DNA from: Dactylonectria macrodidyma
Lineage: Eukaryota; Ascomycota; Sordariomycetes; Hypocreales; Nectriaceae
Length of the DNA: 64,000 bases
Direction of reading: 5' to 3'
Assembly: GCA_020744425.1 (NCBI GenBank)
Contig: JAGMUV010000032.1
Coordinates: 434,001 to 498,000, forward strand
Positions within the stretch are counted from its first letter, which is position 1, and every line of letters starts with the position of its first letter. A program made the position numbers and the translations under genes. Of this stretch, positions 10,746 to 21,560 are shown one piece after another. A model generated the notes under the pieces. That model did no database searches. It had not been told where the DNA came from and saw nothing but the letters and a program-made list of their open reading frames with translations.

Positions 10746-11388
10746 AATGTGCGACCGTGGGTGGGGCCCTGCAGATCTGCCATTGGGATCTGGGTTAAGA
10801 CACCTGTTTTTTTTGGGGCTAATATTATCATGAAGTACTCAGCATTGCACGCCGGATATGAGACCTATGGAGAACATGCTCCGGCCGGATCCTTATCTGA
10901 GCCCCTATTTCGGCGCCTTCCGACGAGGCGGCGTCCCCGAAAATTCTCCATGCAAAGCCCTCGCCCAATACCCATTCGGCCTGTCCCAAACGGCCAAGCA
11001 TAAGCAGATGCCCAGTGTAAATTGTAAACCGCCCACCCCTCCTCCTCCTTCGCAACGGCAAATCAGCGCACTCGCGCTCATCGACCTTTGCGAGACAGGC
11101 ACCGCCGTCTTCTCAGTGCCCGAGATCCTCTTTAACCTTGGCTTTCCAGGCCACTACATGAGGCGTATACGTTCCGTGGGGTTATCAATTCCGTGTCTCA
11201 TCGGCAGTCAGGCGAGGAGTGCAGATCAGCCGCGCAGCTTAGAGTTCTGGCATCCTTGGCAGCTTAGCTCTGGGAATGGTATTGGACTTTAGTGTGCTTG
11301 AGTGACGTTGTGACAGAAAGGCGATTTGAGCCGCTGACGCTTTGCTCCGTTGGTGCTCGGCCAGGCCACTCCTGTCGCGTTGTATAGC
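10746..11388. other. Intergenic, no gene seen
   Basis: It begins with the 13-mer AATGTGCGACCGT directly after the LINE tail. Short frames show no recognisable domain. Confidence 0.5.
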
Positions 11389-11390
11389 TA

Positions 11391-12774
11391 CAGTGGGGGT
11401 GCGAAAGTTACGACACATCCGGGGTCAACCCGGTGTCACTATACCTCCACTACAAGATAGCTTCACTTTCAATTAATTCTAGTAAAATCAAATAAATATG
11501 AAATAAATATTTATATTTATTAATCTGTAGCATTTTAAATGGCGTTTTTAACGGCATCTTCAATATTTAGTGTACCAGCCATTTGCGCGCACTACAGCCT
11601 GCATCCTGCGCTTCATTGAAAAGATCAGGTTTTGTAGCACCTCCGGCTCAATCTCTTCCCACAGCTCTATCGCGGCTTCAATAAGCCGCTGCTTTGCTTC
11701 ATCTGTCTTCGGCATGTATGAAAGCTCAGGGTATCGCTCGCAGATCCTTGTTTTGAGGACTGCCCATAGATTTTCAATGGGGTTGAGATCCGGGCTGTAT
11801 GGCGGCCAGTCTATGACCTCAGCGCGCCTGTTCTCACACCATTCTAGCAGCCAGCCCATCATCAATCGCGATCGAAAAAGTGGTGAATTATCGTGCTGAA
11901 AGCGGCTATTTCTGATCACAATTCGAGGAAGGTATTGCTGCAAGCATTCAAGCAGAACTCGCGCCGTAACGCCGCCACGCTCAGACTCGGGGTCGCCGGG
12001 CAGCGTGATCATTGGAAGGCGTCTGCGATAGCTGAAGGCAGAGAAAAACATCTGCGAGTGCCTCGTTATAGTGACACGGGTTTGAACATTCCGTCTGAAT
12101 AGTCTCTCATGCTAGGAACTGTTAGAGAAGTCACAATCGCAGTAAGAAAACGCACCGGCTTACAGAAGCACCAAGTGCGTCTTTGGCCCTCGCCTCGGGC
12201 TATGATAACTTCATCTGAGAAGACCCAAGACTTCCAGAAATCTGTAGACATATGCAGATATCGCCTAGCAAAGCGTAGACGTTTTCTGGCTGTAGCTTCG
12301 CTGATAAACGGCCGGATAAGTGACTTAAAATGCATAATGCCTTCCTTTCTGAGGAACGTTAGAATCGTCTTCTTAGAGCAACTCAACCCGGCCTCTTCAA
12401 TCAATTCCTTGATTTGGATATGAGGGCCTTGTCCTATTACTCTTAGTATTCGTCTTTTCTCCCTGTCTCCTAGCTTGTGCGGCCGGCCGGGCCTAGGTTG
12501 GTCTTGACCACTTTGTTGATCGCGATACCGCCGTACCACACCATAAATGGCGTGCCGACTTACTCCCTCATCACGTGCGATTGCGGCGGCCGACACGCCC
12601 GAATTGTACCTCCAAACAATCCTCGTCGTCGTATGAGGAGAATGATGTATTTGAGACACCATTCTGACCTAAATTGGCTGCGTAATGCGTCTTTGAAGTT
12701 GAGGTTGATTATGGTGGAGGTAGAAGGGAAAGCGGGGTACATGAAAATGTGTCGTAACTTTTGGACCCCCACTG
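11391..12774 (-). mobile_element. Tc1/mariner element 1, complete
   Basis: A 1384-bp element flanked by TA (11389-11390 and 12775-12776). The inverted ends start CAGTGGGGGT and share AAAGTTACGACACAT. It carries one minus-strand transposase gene with an apparently intact spliced frame. Only about 140 bp of AT-rich sequence lies between the left repeat and the gene's stop. By sequence this copy could be autonomous. Confidence 0.9.
11560..12662 (-). CDS. Tc1/mariner transposase, 352 aa, one intron
   Basis: Exons 12156-12662 and 11560-12111 flank a 44-bp intron (GTGCGTTTTC ... CCTAG) in phase 0. Without splicing the frame appears broken; with it the protein is continuous: CFCKP then HERLFRRNVQTRV. 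The N-terminus has paired helix-turn-helix regions (SRHAIYGVVRRYRDQ, then a GRPHKLGD linker). The DDE catalytic triad sits in FSDEV, QHDNSP and YSPDLNPIENLWAVLK. The length fits the family (about 340-350 aa). The start ATG at 12662 begins MVSQIHHSPH, matching the sibling at 34802. It cuts and pastes at TA sites. Confidence 0.88.
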
Positions 12775-12864
12775 TAGTTACAGATAACGTGACCAGTCCG
12801 GGCCTAGGTCATCCGGCTGTCCGGGCTCCGGCCCCGGACACCGGGCCCCGACACACCACCAAGT

Positions 12865-14176
12865 CAGAGCTCCTAATAGTCCAGACCAAAAACTGTACTA
12901 TTAGTCCAAACTGCAGTCCAGACCAATAGTCCACGGACTATTGGTCCAGTTTGCGTCTCTCGGGCTAAACTGACGGTCCAGTCCGCGTCTCTCGGACTAG
13001 ACTGACAGTCCAGTCTACGTCTCTCGGACTGGACTGATGGTTCAGTCTGACTTCTACCAGACCGACCAGTAGTCCAGTCCGAGGGTCGCAGACTAACAGT
13101 CTGACTATTAGTCCGTCCAAGATTCGGGGTGCCTTAGGCAACGTTTTCCGAATCTGTGGCCTGCTGCAGAGTGCCAATTCAGCAACTACGCGATCCAACG
13201 CGTCCAACGGCGCCCAACGCATGACACGCGTTTGGAGAAAATTTCGACGCGGTGCTAAGATATGTTAGCCGGTACAACCCAGCACTGCGTTCGTCTACGG
13301 CAAACCAAGTATCTTGCAACTGAAACCATCGGCCTAACAAGATCCCAGAATTACATGTTTCGACCTGTTTAACAGTAACCTAATTTTATAGTTTCGAATG
13401 GGCTACCTTACCAATTTCCCGGAAGAATATCTGCAACGTGAGAGATGATGAAGTGCATGTTATCTGAGGAGGGAAAACCCGCCCGGTGGCGTTAAGATAT
13501 ACCAGCCCCGCCATTACAGGTAGGTGGCATGCACAGTATCCCTTATCCGGCGCATGTAGGGTAGGTTCGCTCGCAGTAACACGGATCTCAGCAAGCCAAT
13601 TGAGATGCTAGTAAACACGCAGGTCCCTGCGTCAGAATCATATTTCATACTAGTTACGATATAGTCACCGAATCTACCGTGCTGAGAGCTTCTGTCTGGT
13701 ATCAATTCCATCATGATCAGAGATATATTCCCGAATCATCGAAAGACCGTCGAAAGACCGATATCAGTGACGTGGCGCAGTGAGCCTATGGTTACCGTCA
13801 CTGCGAAAGAACGGCCCAAAGCCCAGATTAAGCCAAGTCCAGTCCGCTTGAAAGATGTTTGTCTCTCAAGCATTTTCGTCCACTCTCGCTGTCCCATGTC
13901 ATATCAGGTTTATCGACGAAGACGGGAGTCACGTGTCTGGACTATTAGTCTAGGCCGCAGTTTGCACTGCAGTCTGGTCTGACGGTGACGGACGGACCGA
14001 TAGTTCAGTCTGCACATCTCGGTCAGACTGCCAGTCCAGTCTGCACATCTCAGTCAGACTGCTAGTCCAGTTCGACCAAAGTCAGACGGACTGCTAGTTT
14101 AGTCTAGCCAAGTCAAACGGACTAAATGGCTAGTCTGAGGCGTCCAGACGGACTGATTGCACTATTAGGAGCGCTG
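12865..14176. mobile_element. Non-autonomous hAT element, target duplication CACCAAGT
   Basis: A 1312-bp element. Its ends are CAG[A/C]GCTCCTAATAGT in inverted orientation, and a perfect 8-bp duplication CACCAAGT lies at 12857-12864 and 14177-14184. This is the hAT signature. The subterminal zones are full of AGTCCAGTC-type motifs, including 32-33 bp tandem units on the left (about 12951-13048) and 31-bp units on the right (about 14005-14070). No transposase is encoded. Interior frames show no recognisable domain. Confidence 0.88.
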
Positions 14177-14184
14177 CACCAAGT

Positions 14185-14531
14185 CTGTGTGAGATGGCTG
14201 ATGGGACACAGAACAGCATCAGTGCCCTTATCATCTCTTCCTTCCCCAGTGCTCTCTTAGTCTCTCTCGTGATTCAAGAGCGGGGAAAGGGCCAGCACTC
14301 GGGAAGCACTCATGACTCATCCGCTGAGAATCAGATATTGGTTGAACAGGTAGATATGTAGGTGTTTACTGAGGGTCCCGTGAAATGGGAAGTCAGCTGT
14401 GCCAAACGCCCTTGATCTTTCAGGTTACAAACTCTAGCCCAAATTCGCCCTCGCTAAGAGTCTTCTCACGCTCTCGTTTGTCCTACACGTCGTGACCTTT
14501 CAAACAGTTGATTCCCTCCAGTTAGCCACTC
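14185..14531. other. Intergenic, no gene seen
   Basis: Nothing supportable was seen apart from the 3' flank of the possible membrane-protein gene. Confidence 0.5.
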
Positions 14532-15670
14532 TTAGTCCTCATCTCGTTTGCGACAAACCAAAATCCCCCAGTTGGATTTCACTCGACGCTTGTGATGCCC
14601 GTCTACCCCTGAATCCCATATAAGGCCACTTAAACATGAAGATTGAACGTAGTCGGCAAATATGTTCTGAGTACGCAGTCTATCAATCAGTGACGTTGCA
14701 CGGACCAGGAAGTCGTAAGTTGCAGAGGTATTTGCGAGCACCTGAGATGTTAGCCTGGATGTGACAAAGAATCGATCGCGGAGGTGACAACATACCAAGT
14801 CCCTCTCTAACTGTGACTCCATTGTCAAAGTAGTAGTGGTCACCATCCATGCTAAAACACCAAGCATCAGACACATTTTTAAGAGACTTAGGGATGTCGA
14901 GGAGCCTGAAATAACAATCACCCATTCCAGCACCATCCAAAACCGGAAAGCAACTGCCGATGCGGCAGAAATTTGCTTAAAAGGCGTATACCGAGTCTCC
15001 AGCAAACTGCCGAGGATGAACAGTATTCCTGTAACAGCCGTGATCGATATGAATGGCCAGGGAACGAAATGTTTTTGATCCGCACTCCAAGAACCACTCG
15101 ACCACAAGCACTATATATAGATTCTTAGTCATGCTCATAACCGAAACGATAACTTACTTCTCTAATCATGCTGGAGAGAATGATGGTGTACGTTAAGTAT
15201 AACGGCCAATCCATCCCTCTTTTCCACGCCAGGGTTACAAATGCCAGCCCAGTTGCCATTGCGATGAAGATTTGGGCTACGACGAGGGTCTGAACATGCA
15301 TTTGTGTCGATTACATAGTCCCTGGGACCCGGAAACTTTCTGAAAAAACAGCACAATATCGAGCAGGCTCATCAGGTTAATAACAGTACTCAAGAAGAAT
15401 GCCGCATATACCATAACAGACTGCCAATGAGTAAATGAGTGCATAATAATGAGAATAGGGCAAATGAATCGTGTTGTTTACGCAAAAGAGTTGCCCGGGA
15501 TCGTTTCTGGTGATAGCTAGGGTATTTATTCTCACGCGGGCCAACGGCGTCCCAAGGGGTGACACCCAGCCCCTTTCAACATCAGAGCCCCGTGCAGGTC
15601 CCAAGCCGCCCTGTAGCATTGATTTAGTCGACGCATGAGTGAGGCATAGTTTGAGGGGCATGTGGGCTCT
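14532..15670 (-). CDS. Possible multi-pass membrane protein, several introns (uncertain model)
   Basis: On the minus strand, consecutive segments joined by plausible GT/AG introns encode hydrophobic helices: VMVYAAFFLSTVINLMSLL (about 15420-15370), TLVVAQIFIAMATGLAFVTL (about 15290-15230), WPLYLTYTIILSSMIRE (about 15215-15165), WPFISITAVTGILFILGSLL (about 15060-15000), then FRFWMVLEWVIVI (about 14940). Splice candidates include GTAAAC...GGCAG near 15485-15425, GTAATCG...TTCAG near 15320-15294, and GTAAGT...TATAG near 15160-15113. The family is not recognised and neither end is fixed. It may be a real host gene or a decayed one wedged between hAT elements. Confidence 0.35.
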
Positions 15671-16880
15671 TAGAGCTGCACTCGAAGCTACTGCCGATGA
15701 GCCCGGTTCAACTATGCTAGAGGAGTTCTCAGCAATTACGTGAGCTGGATCCGGCGGAGATTGCGGCACATTCGGACACCACCACGCAGCAAGAACAACA
15801 GCAGGAAGAGCGTCAGGATCAGCCCACGAGAAGATCTATAAAGACGAGAGGCAAGCGAGCCGCAACTACGCATCAGCAAGCCAGCAAAAACGATGAGCGC
15901 TTCGCTGGCTGGCAAGGCATTTGTTGGCTGCTGTAACGACCTGAGCTAGCAAAACTTCATGCACTTGCAGTCTATATACGGAGCTCAGCTCTACATAACG
16001 ATCAGTGGTACGATGCTGTAGGTAAGCAACTAGGTATCGATAATATCACGAGATGGTCCTCATGGCATCGAGTTATCACTATTGCGTTAAAGAAGAAGCC
16101 ACAGATCATCCAGTTTACTGCTGAGCATGATGATAATCTCGAAGGCAGTACTCTTAGCAGTGGGGATTGGGAAATGCTAGAAAGAACGCTCGAATTCCTT
16201 CAACCATTCTATGAGGCCACGTTAGAAGCTGAAAGCGCTATGTCATCAATCTCACAGTCACTTGAGCTGCTGGGCCTTCTCCTAGGACACTGCGAAACGT
16301 GGAAGGTATACGGTTAAGTTTTACATCTTCCTGCTTTATCTATAGCTTATACGGCATGCTAATCAGCTAATTACGCCCACTACTCGCAGCAATCGCGATG
16401 ATCGTATAGTTCACTCTATCGATATGTGCTGGTTTATACTCGATAAGTATTACACTATGACCGAGGATGTCCCCGTATATGCCGCCGCCCTCCTTCTCGA
16501 TCCTTCTAAACGCAAGAGCTATATCGAAGAATGTTGGCCCGAGGAATGGCACGAGGGTGCGTTTGCCGCCGCCCGTAGTCTCTGGTGTTGAATATAAGTC
16601 TCAATCGCCTTCTGGGGCGTAACCCTTTTTGTTTCAACATCTGGAAGGAAGAGTACAATCACGATGTCGAGATACAGCTCTCAGAGCAATCCTTGGCTGC
16701 ACCTGCTTTATTAAAGCGAAAGGATACGATGCTCTCAAAGATGCGCTTAGAGCTACGAAATAAGACGATGGCGAGAGCACGGGGCAAGGATGGTTTCGAT
16801 AGCTTTATCTCCGAGGCTCCTATCGCACTTGCAGAGGATACTACGGCCCTTCAATCGTGGTGTAGTGAGGACGTTCGTAC

Positions 16881-17849
16881 CAGTGATCGGAATGGTCCGG
16901 TATGGTATGGTATGAGGGTCAAACCATACCATACCGACTGCTTACATAATGACCGGTAAGACCATACCGGTAAGACCGGTAATACCGCCAAGACTTTTGT
17001 CACGCGTAATGGGTATCACGTGACAAAACGAATATCTCCTTACAACCAGGGCAGATCGATTTTCTTCATTTTTGTTTTGCCTCTACATTACGTCCTATAT
17101 ACAGGTCTCTTTAGTTGAACCATCAAGCGGCTCTCTATCGATCCGAATTGCCAAAATGACGAATAAGAAGGTGACGCAGTTTCAGAAAAGAAGAGCAATC
17201 ATGTGACTACCCTTTCCATGGAAGAAAAGCTTGTAGAAGAAGATTCAAATGTATGAAATTAAGAAAATCGGTTTTATTGAGATTTTTTCTATCGATTTTT
17301 GTAATTCTTTACCGTGCATCCTTGTGGTGAATATGGAATGGGCGCCGGTGAGTCGGTGACGATGTCGAGAAAGGTATTGTTACAGGGTAGGCATGATCTC
17401 AAAACCAAATTAGTCATCTAGCTATATGCTACAAGAAAACTGTGTGAGGGATTACCCCGCGCGAGAACGAACAATCAACAACATATTACTGCTGTTCACC
17501 ACAATAATTGATAACCCATTCCTACTGTGAACGCAACCTCAGTGCGACAGGTATCGTCGGTGCGGGCGATGACGTAGGAGTGTTGAGAGATGTTGACGTT
17601 GAGTCCCATGATACTGATGCACCAAATCAAGCGAGATTTTGTATACGCTAGCCTGCTAGGCTAGCCATTTTAGTTTAGATTCAAGCCACTTCCCGCCGCT
17701 AAGTGCTTTACCTCGGCCTATTTTTAGCGTTACCGGTATGACTTGGTATACCGGTAATACCATGGTATCGAGATTTCCTCAAACCATACCAAGTCTTGGC
17801 GGTATATACCATACCAATACCAACTCATACCGGACCATTCCGATCACTG
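16881..17849. mobile_element. Non-autonomous hAT MITE, target duplication GTTCGTAC
   Basis: 969 bp with inverted ends CAGTGATCGGAATGGTCCGG. A perfect 8-bp duplication GTTCGTAC lies at 16873-16880 and 17850-17857. The subterminal sequence is built from GGTATGGT / ACCATACC and ACCGGTAA motifs on both sides. No coding capacity is apparent. It interrupts the hAT gene just before the YPRLSRMAID block. Confidence 0.92.
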
Positions 17850-17903
17850 GTTCGTACAGCGTACCCACGGCTTAGCCGTATGGCTATCGATATCCTGTCT
17901 GTA

Positions 17904-18034
17904 TGATGCGGAAAACCCATGCAATGTGGGCAATTGCACCTTAAGCCTATAAAGCTAGCAAGCTGTAATCGTTTAACCACCGTTATAGCAAGACCTTTTG
18001 ACTCAGTCGGCTAGGATTCAGTCTTTTCGCATCA
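17904..18034. mobile_element. 131-bp solo LTR-like insertion, target duplication CTGTA
   Basis: It starts TGATGCGGAAAA and ends TTTTCGCATCA, giving TG...CA ends and a 7-bp inverted terminus. CTGTA flanks it at 17899-17903 and 18035-18039. It contains a TATA-like CTATAAAG. It splits ILSV from PAESAEPER in the hAT gene. The size and 5-bp duplication suit a solo LTR of a very small (TRIM-like) retrotransposon. A short TIR element with a 5-bp duplication is the alternative. Confidence 0.75.
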
Positions 18035-18376
18035 CTGTACCAGCAGAATCAGCAGAGCCAGAGCGGACCTTTTCGGGGGCTAGGCGCACAGCTAGATGGG
18101 ATAGGTTACGATTGCTGATTGAGAGCATTGAGAAGATTGAGTGTATCGGCAACTGGCTGCGAGAGGGACATATTAGACCCTCAGCTGAGGGCGGGATAGG
18201 CCTCCCGTGAAATCCAGAGGCTATAGAGGGTGATATATAATAGCATACAGGTCAAACGGGAGCGATTGAGAAGTTTTCGGGCTATATAGCTACATCAATC
18301 AATTCCTCTCACTTCATTGCAGTAGCTTGGCATCACGTGAGCCCTTATATGAATATGTATGAATATGTTATGAATA

Positions 18377-20602
18377 CCATCCAGGACCACCTAATGGATA
18401 ACCCCACCTAATGGATAACCAAAATTTCGCTCCGCCCACACAAAATCCAAATTTTGATGCGTGCACAAAACACCATGTCGTCAATTAAAAAGCGAAGCTT
18501 TGGAGAGAGACTCTAGAAAATTGATCAATTTTTACTCTCTGCGTGGTTTTTTGACCTCCCGACCGCTCCGTGTGCGCTGGCAGTGCTTTGTTACGACCAT
18601 AAAGTCGTCACTTTCGTCCTCTGACCTGACACCCACCTCAATTACCGACTCGACCTCCTCATCCACAACCACCTCTATTTCTGCCTCCTTTGAGTTAGGA
18701 AGAGCTTCTCCAGCCGCTAGAGCCTCCGCTAGAGCCATGAATCGTCGGTTCGGATTCGGTACCGCCTTTCTTTTCTTCCCTCGCCGCAGCCGGTCCATTT
18801 GCTCCTCCAGGCCAGTAATCCGCGAATTCTGAACGGCCACCTTCATCTCTAAAGCTTCCAGCCCCTTTGCGATCTTACTGTACTTCCGCCTGGTCGGACG
18901 ACTGCGGTGTTTGGCCAAATCTCGAACCTGGCGGCTCGTTTTCGGCGTATCATCTGAGTGCAGTTGAGGAGGGCTGGGCGTCTGGAATCGTTCCGGCACT
19001 TTTTCTTTGTCCGGTTGAATTTCCGGATGTGTTAGAGCTTTGTGACGATTTATAGGCCAATTTCCAGTAAACCTCCAGCCGGATAAGATAATCTCCTTCC
19101 TCATGCCCGCCTCTCTGGCTTTTGCGTATGACCGAATAAAGTTGACTTTGTCAACCGGCGCAGAATCGGTCAAACTAGCCAGCTTTTGGAGTTCTTTCTG
19201 ATACGCACCTTTGATGACATTAAAAATTCCATTATCCAACGGTTGCAGACCATGAGAACAATGTGCTGGTAGGTAACAGCAGTAGACGTTGTTCAGAAAG
19301 CACGTAGCCATCCACTCATCCTGGATGCTCGTCAGCGATCTTATAGTGGGACAATCTGCGGTGAAAACCCCAAAAGACTCACCTGTGCATGGCTTCCGTG
19401 GCCGTTCAAGGATAATTAGTCTTGCATCTGATGCATCACGAGGCTCCGTTTGGGGTAGATAGACGTCTTTCAACCACTCGAGAGCTATGTGGTTGTCGGT
19501 CCAGCCGTTCGGTGATGTGATGTAGTGCCAGTCCGATATCAATTCGAATTCGTTAAGAAACCACTGCTTTTGTAGCTCTTTTCCTTTAAAGATAATCCCC
19601 GGTTTTAAAGCCCGACCAGTTGCGGTGACAGCCTCAATAAACGAGGTCCAAGTGCGCGACTGGACGCCTTTCAACATCGCCTTCTTCTTCGGGTCGGAGC
19701 TCCCGATTACGAGACTGTCCAAGCCTTATGGACAACCAATTAGTTATACCCTATAAAAACCCGTAGAGGACTTGTAGAGGACTTACCGAAACCCGCCATT
19801 ATGCCGCCCTCGTCCACGTTAACCGTGTTCTCAGGCTTGATCCAGCCGTATTCCGTCTCCCGAATATCGAAGTACCAATTGACCGCCTTCGGAGTAAACC
19901 CGTCAAATCTGGCGGCTTCCTGGCGTTTTCCAAGCCTGGTAGATAGTTGTAGGTGGCGCTTGACGAACCTGGTGGTCCAGTGCTTGCCCAGAGGCTTGTT
20001 ATCGCCTTGTTGTTTGAGGATGGCCTCGACACAGGCACGGAGCTGGCTGTGCGAGAGAGCATAGCCCAGAGACTCTTGTCGCAGCACCCAACGAAGGGGG
20101 GTCTCCTCCTGGCTCTTGGAAATACGCTGGTGGGCCTGGATACGTTCATTCCTGCTCGCTTGACCGGAAAGTCGTCCAGAAAGGGTCGACTGAGGCACTC
20201 CACGTTTCTGAGCCGCCTCATTCTGTGAGAGGCCTCTATCAGTGGTATCTAATATAGCCTCAGCTACGTCATCTTCGGTATAATTAGGGCGAACCATTGC
20301 GGAGGGAGTTCCGTGGAGTAAATTAGGTGAAAATTCGGCTTGAGTGGATGGAGTCGCCTAGGGTACATGAGGTGAAATGCGAAAAAATTCAAAGGGCTAG
20401 AGAACCAGGCCACGACGCGGAACGGGGAAAATTTAAGCCGATATGAAATTCTATGAAAAAAGCAATATAGTACAGGTCTTAGTTTGCAAGTACCTTCATT
20501 CCTGGCCGAATACGGTGCAATTGAAAATTTGGATTTTGTATGGGAGGAGCGAAATTTTGGTTATCCATTAGGTGGGGTTATCCATTAGGTGGTCCTGGAT
20601 GG
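18377..20602 (-). mobile_element. pogo/Fot1 element, copy A
   Basis: 2226 bp flanked by TA (18375-18376 and 20603-20604). Each end has a 10-nt cap CCATCCAGGA followed by two identical 17-nt repeats CCACCTAATGGATAACC (left end 18387-18403 and 18404-18420; mirrored on the right). The internal inverted repeat continues with AAAATTTCG and on to AATCCAAATTTT. It encodes one three-exon transposase, broken by a single extra base. Its length equals that of copy C. Confidence 0.92.
18532..20297 (-). pseudogene. pogo/Fot1 transposase, copy A, 1-bp frameshift at the second catalytic Asp
   Basis: Exons are 19787-20297 (511 nt), 19383-19724 (342 nt) and 18532-19320 (789 nt), with two 62-bp introns. Copy C has 511, 341 and 789 nt, so exon 2 here has one extra base. 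It lies near 19403-19407, where LDGHGSH should be read, and turns it into LERPRKP. The N-terminal psq-type HTH (recognition region QSTLSGR, residues 36-42), the CENP-B-type HTH (YALSHSQLRACVEAIL), NVDEGGIM (first Asp), PLDNGIF (third Asp) and the C-terminal coiled coil are all present. Spliced mRNA would go out of frame, so this copy should be inactive. Confidence 0.88.
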
Positions 20603-20805
20603 TATGTATTTTGCTAGATAAGTTGAATATAATACGAATATACGAAAATCAGTGTGAATATTCATATAGCCATGTATGCTCTCGTCCTGTTGGGTGCAGC
20701 CAGCCTTCGCAACGTGAACTTGTTGCGCAGAATGCGAGCCCATTAGGTGGGATTCCCCATGCTCTTCCGGCTAATAATATGTTTAAAAATCCAAATAAAT
20801 GAATA

Positions 20806-21240
20806 ACGTGTATGATAAGCTTATGTCACAAACAAGTATATGTCACACCTATACTGTACAGCTAAAAGTGTAAATTTTAGATTTTCTAAAACAGGATATT
20901 TAATTATTAGATTTCTAGAAAATTAATATTAGATTCTCTAGAAAAAAAGTCATAAGAGAGTAATTTTTATAAACTTTTAGCTAATTTATTAAGCCTTTAA
21001 AATATAAATTTAAGAAGAAAAACAGTGTGAATATGCTTTTTCTTAACAGCTTTATAAATAAAAATAAATAAAATATAGTAAAATTCCTTTATATTATTTC
21101 ATATTTAATTAACCTTAATTCTGATTTTTAGCTTTTTTAGGCTTAGTTTCGATTTTTAGCAATTTCTTTAAAATCGCGATTTAAGGTGAAAATCCAAGTG
21201 TGACACATACTTGTCTGTAACATAAGCTTATCATATACGT
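20806..21240. mobile_element. AT-rich MITE, 435 bp, TA target duplication
   Basis: Long imperfect inverted ends of about 45 bp (ACGTGTATGATAAGCTTATG ... and its counterpart ending CATATACGT) are flanked by TA at 20804-20805 and 21241-21242. The interior is very AT-rich and non-coding. The TA duplication suggests mobilisation by a Tc1/mariner or pogo transposase. The termini do not match the other TA-flanked elements in this window. Confidence 0.82.
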
Positions 21241-21242
21241 TA

Positions 21243-21560
21243 GACGAGTACTTTTGATGTGAAATTCTCTTCGCGACGACTGATTCTAGTACTTTACGGA
21301 GTGTAGCTAAGAGTGAGATCGGTCTCCAAGCCTTTGCCACTATATAGTCCTCTCTACCGGGCTTTTTAAGCAGTATAATCTTTACATGCCTCCACTGGTT
21401 GGGTAGAGTTCCTTCTTCAAGAGATGCACGAAAGATTGTCAGCACCCGATGCTTGACCGCTAGCCAAGTCTGTTTCCAGACTACCACAGATAAGCCGTCC
21501 TCCCCCGGTGCCTTCCACAATTTTTCCGCAAAAAGTTGTCCCTCTACCTCCTCCATTGTG
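21243..21560 (-). pseudogene. LINE reverse transcriptase N-terminal fragment
   Basis: The minus-strand frame carries the LINE RT opening motifs: KLWKAPGEDGLSVVVWK, TLPNQWRHVKIILLKKPG and AWRPISLLATLRKVLESVVA. These correspond to RT motifs before the catalytic palm. The frame closes near 21143, in the adjoining MITE. No endonuclease or catalytic YADD region is present. It is an isolated relic, not contiguous with the LINE at 8760-10745. Confidence 0.75.

Larger units (their letters stand above)
15780..18210 (+). pseudogene. hAT transposase carcass carrying two nested insertions
   Basis: Plus-strand hAT pieces run: ELAKLHALAVYIRSSALHND and GIDNITRWSSWH (about 15940-16080), DWEMLERTLEFLQPFYEATL (about 16165), an intron near 16310-16390, MCWFILDKYYTMTEDVPVYAAALLLDPSKR (about 16425), and a central charged region to 16880. 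The sequence resumes after two insertions with VRTAYPRLSRMAIDILSV (about 17851-17903) and PAESAEPERTFSGARR (from 18040), ending at 18210. Excising both insertions with their duplications rejoins the dimerisation domain in frame. Stops near 15930 and 16600 show the gene was already damaged. It resembles the copy at 60418-61907. Confidence 0.8.

Noticed and set aside
12066..12111. Frameshift in Tc1/mariner element 1
   Set aside because: A 44-bp GT/AG intron, conserved in the second copy, restores the frame, so it is not a lesion.
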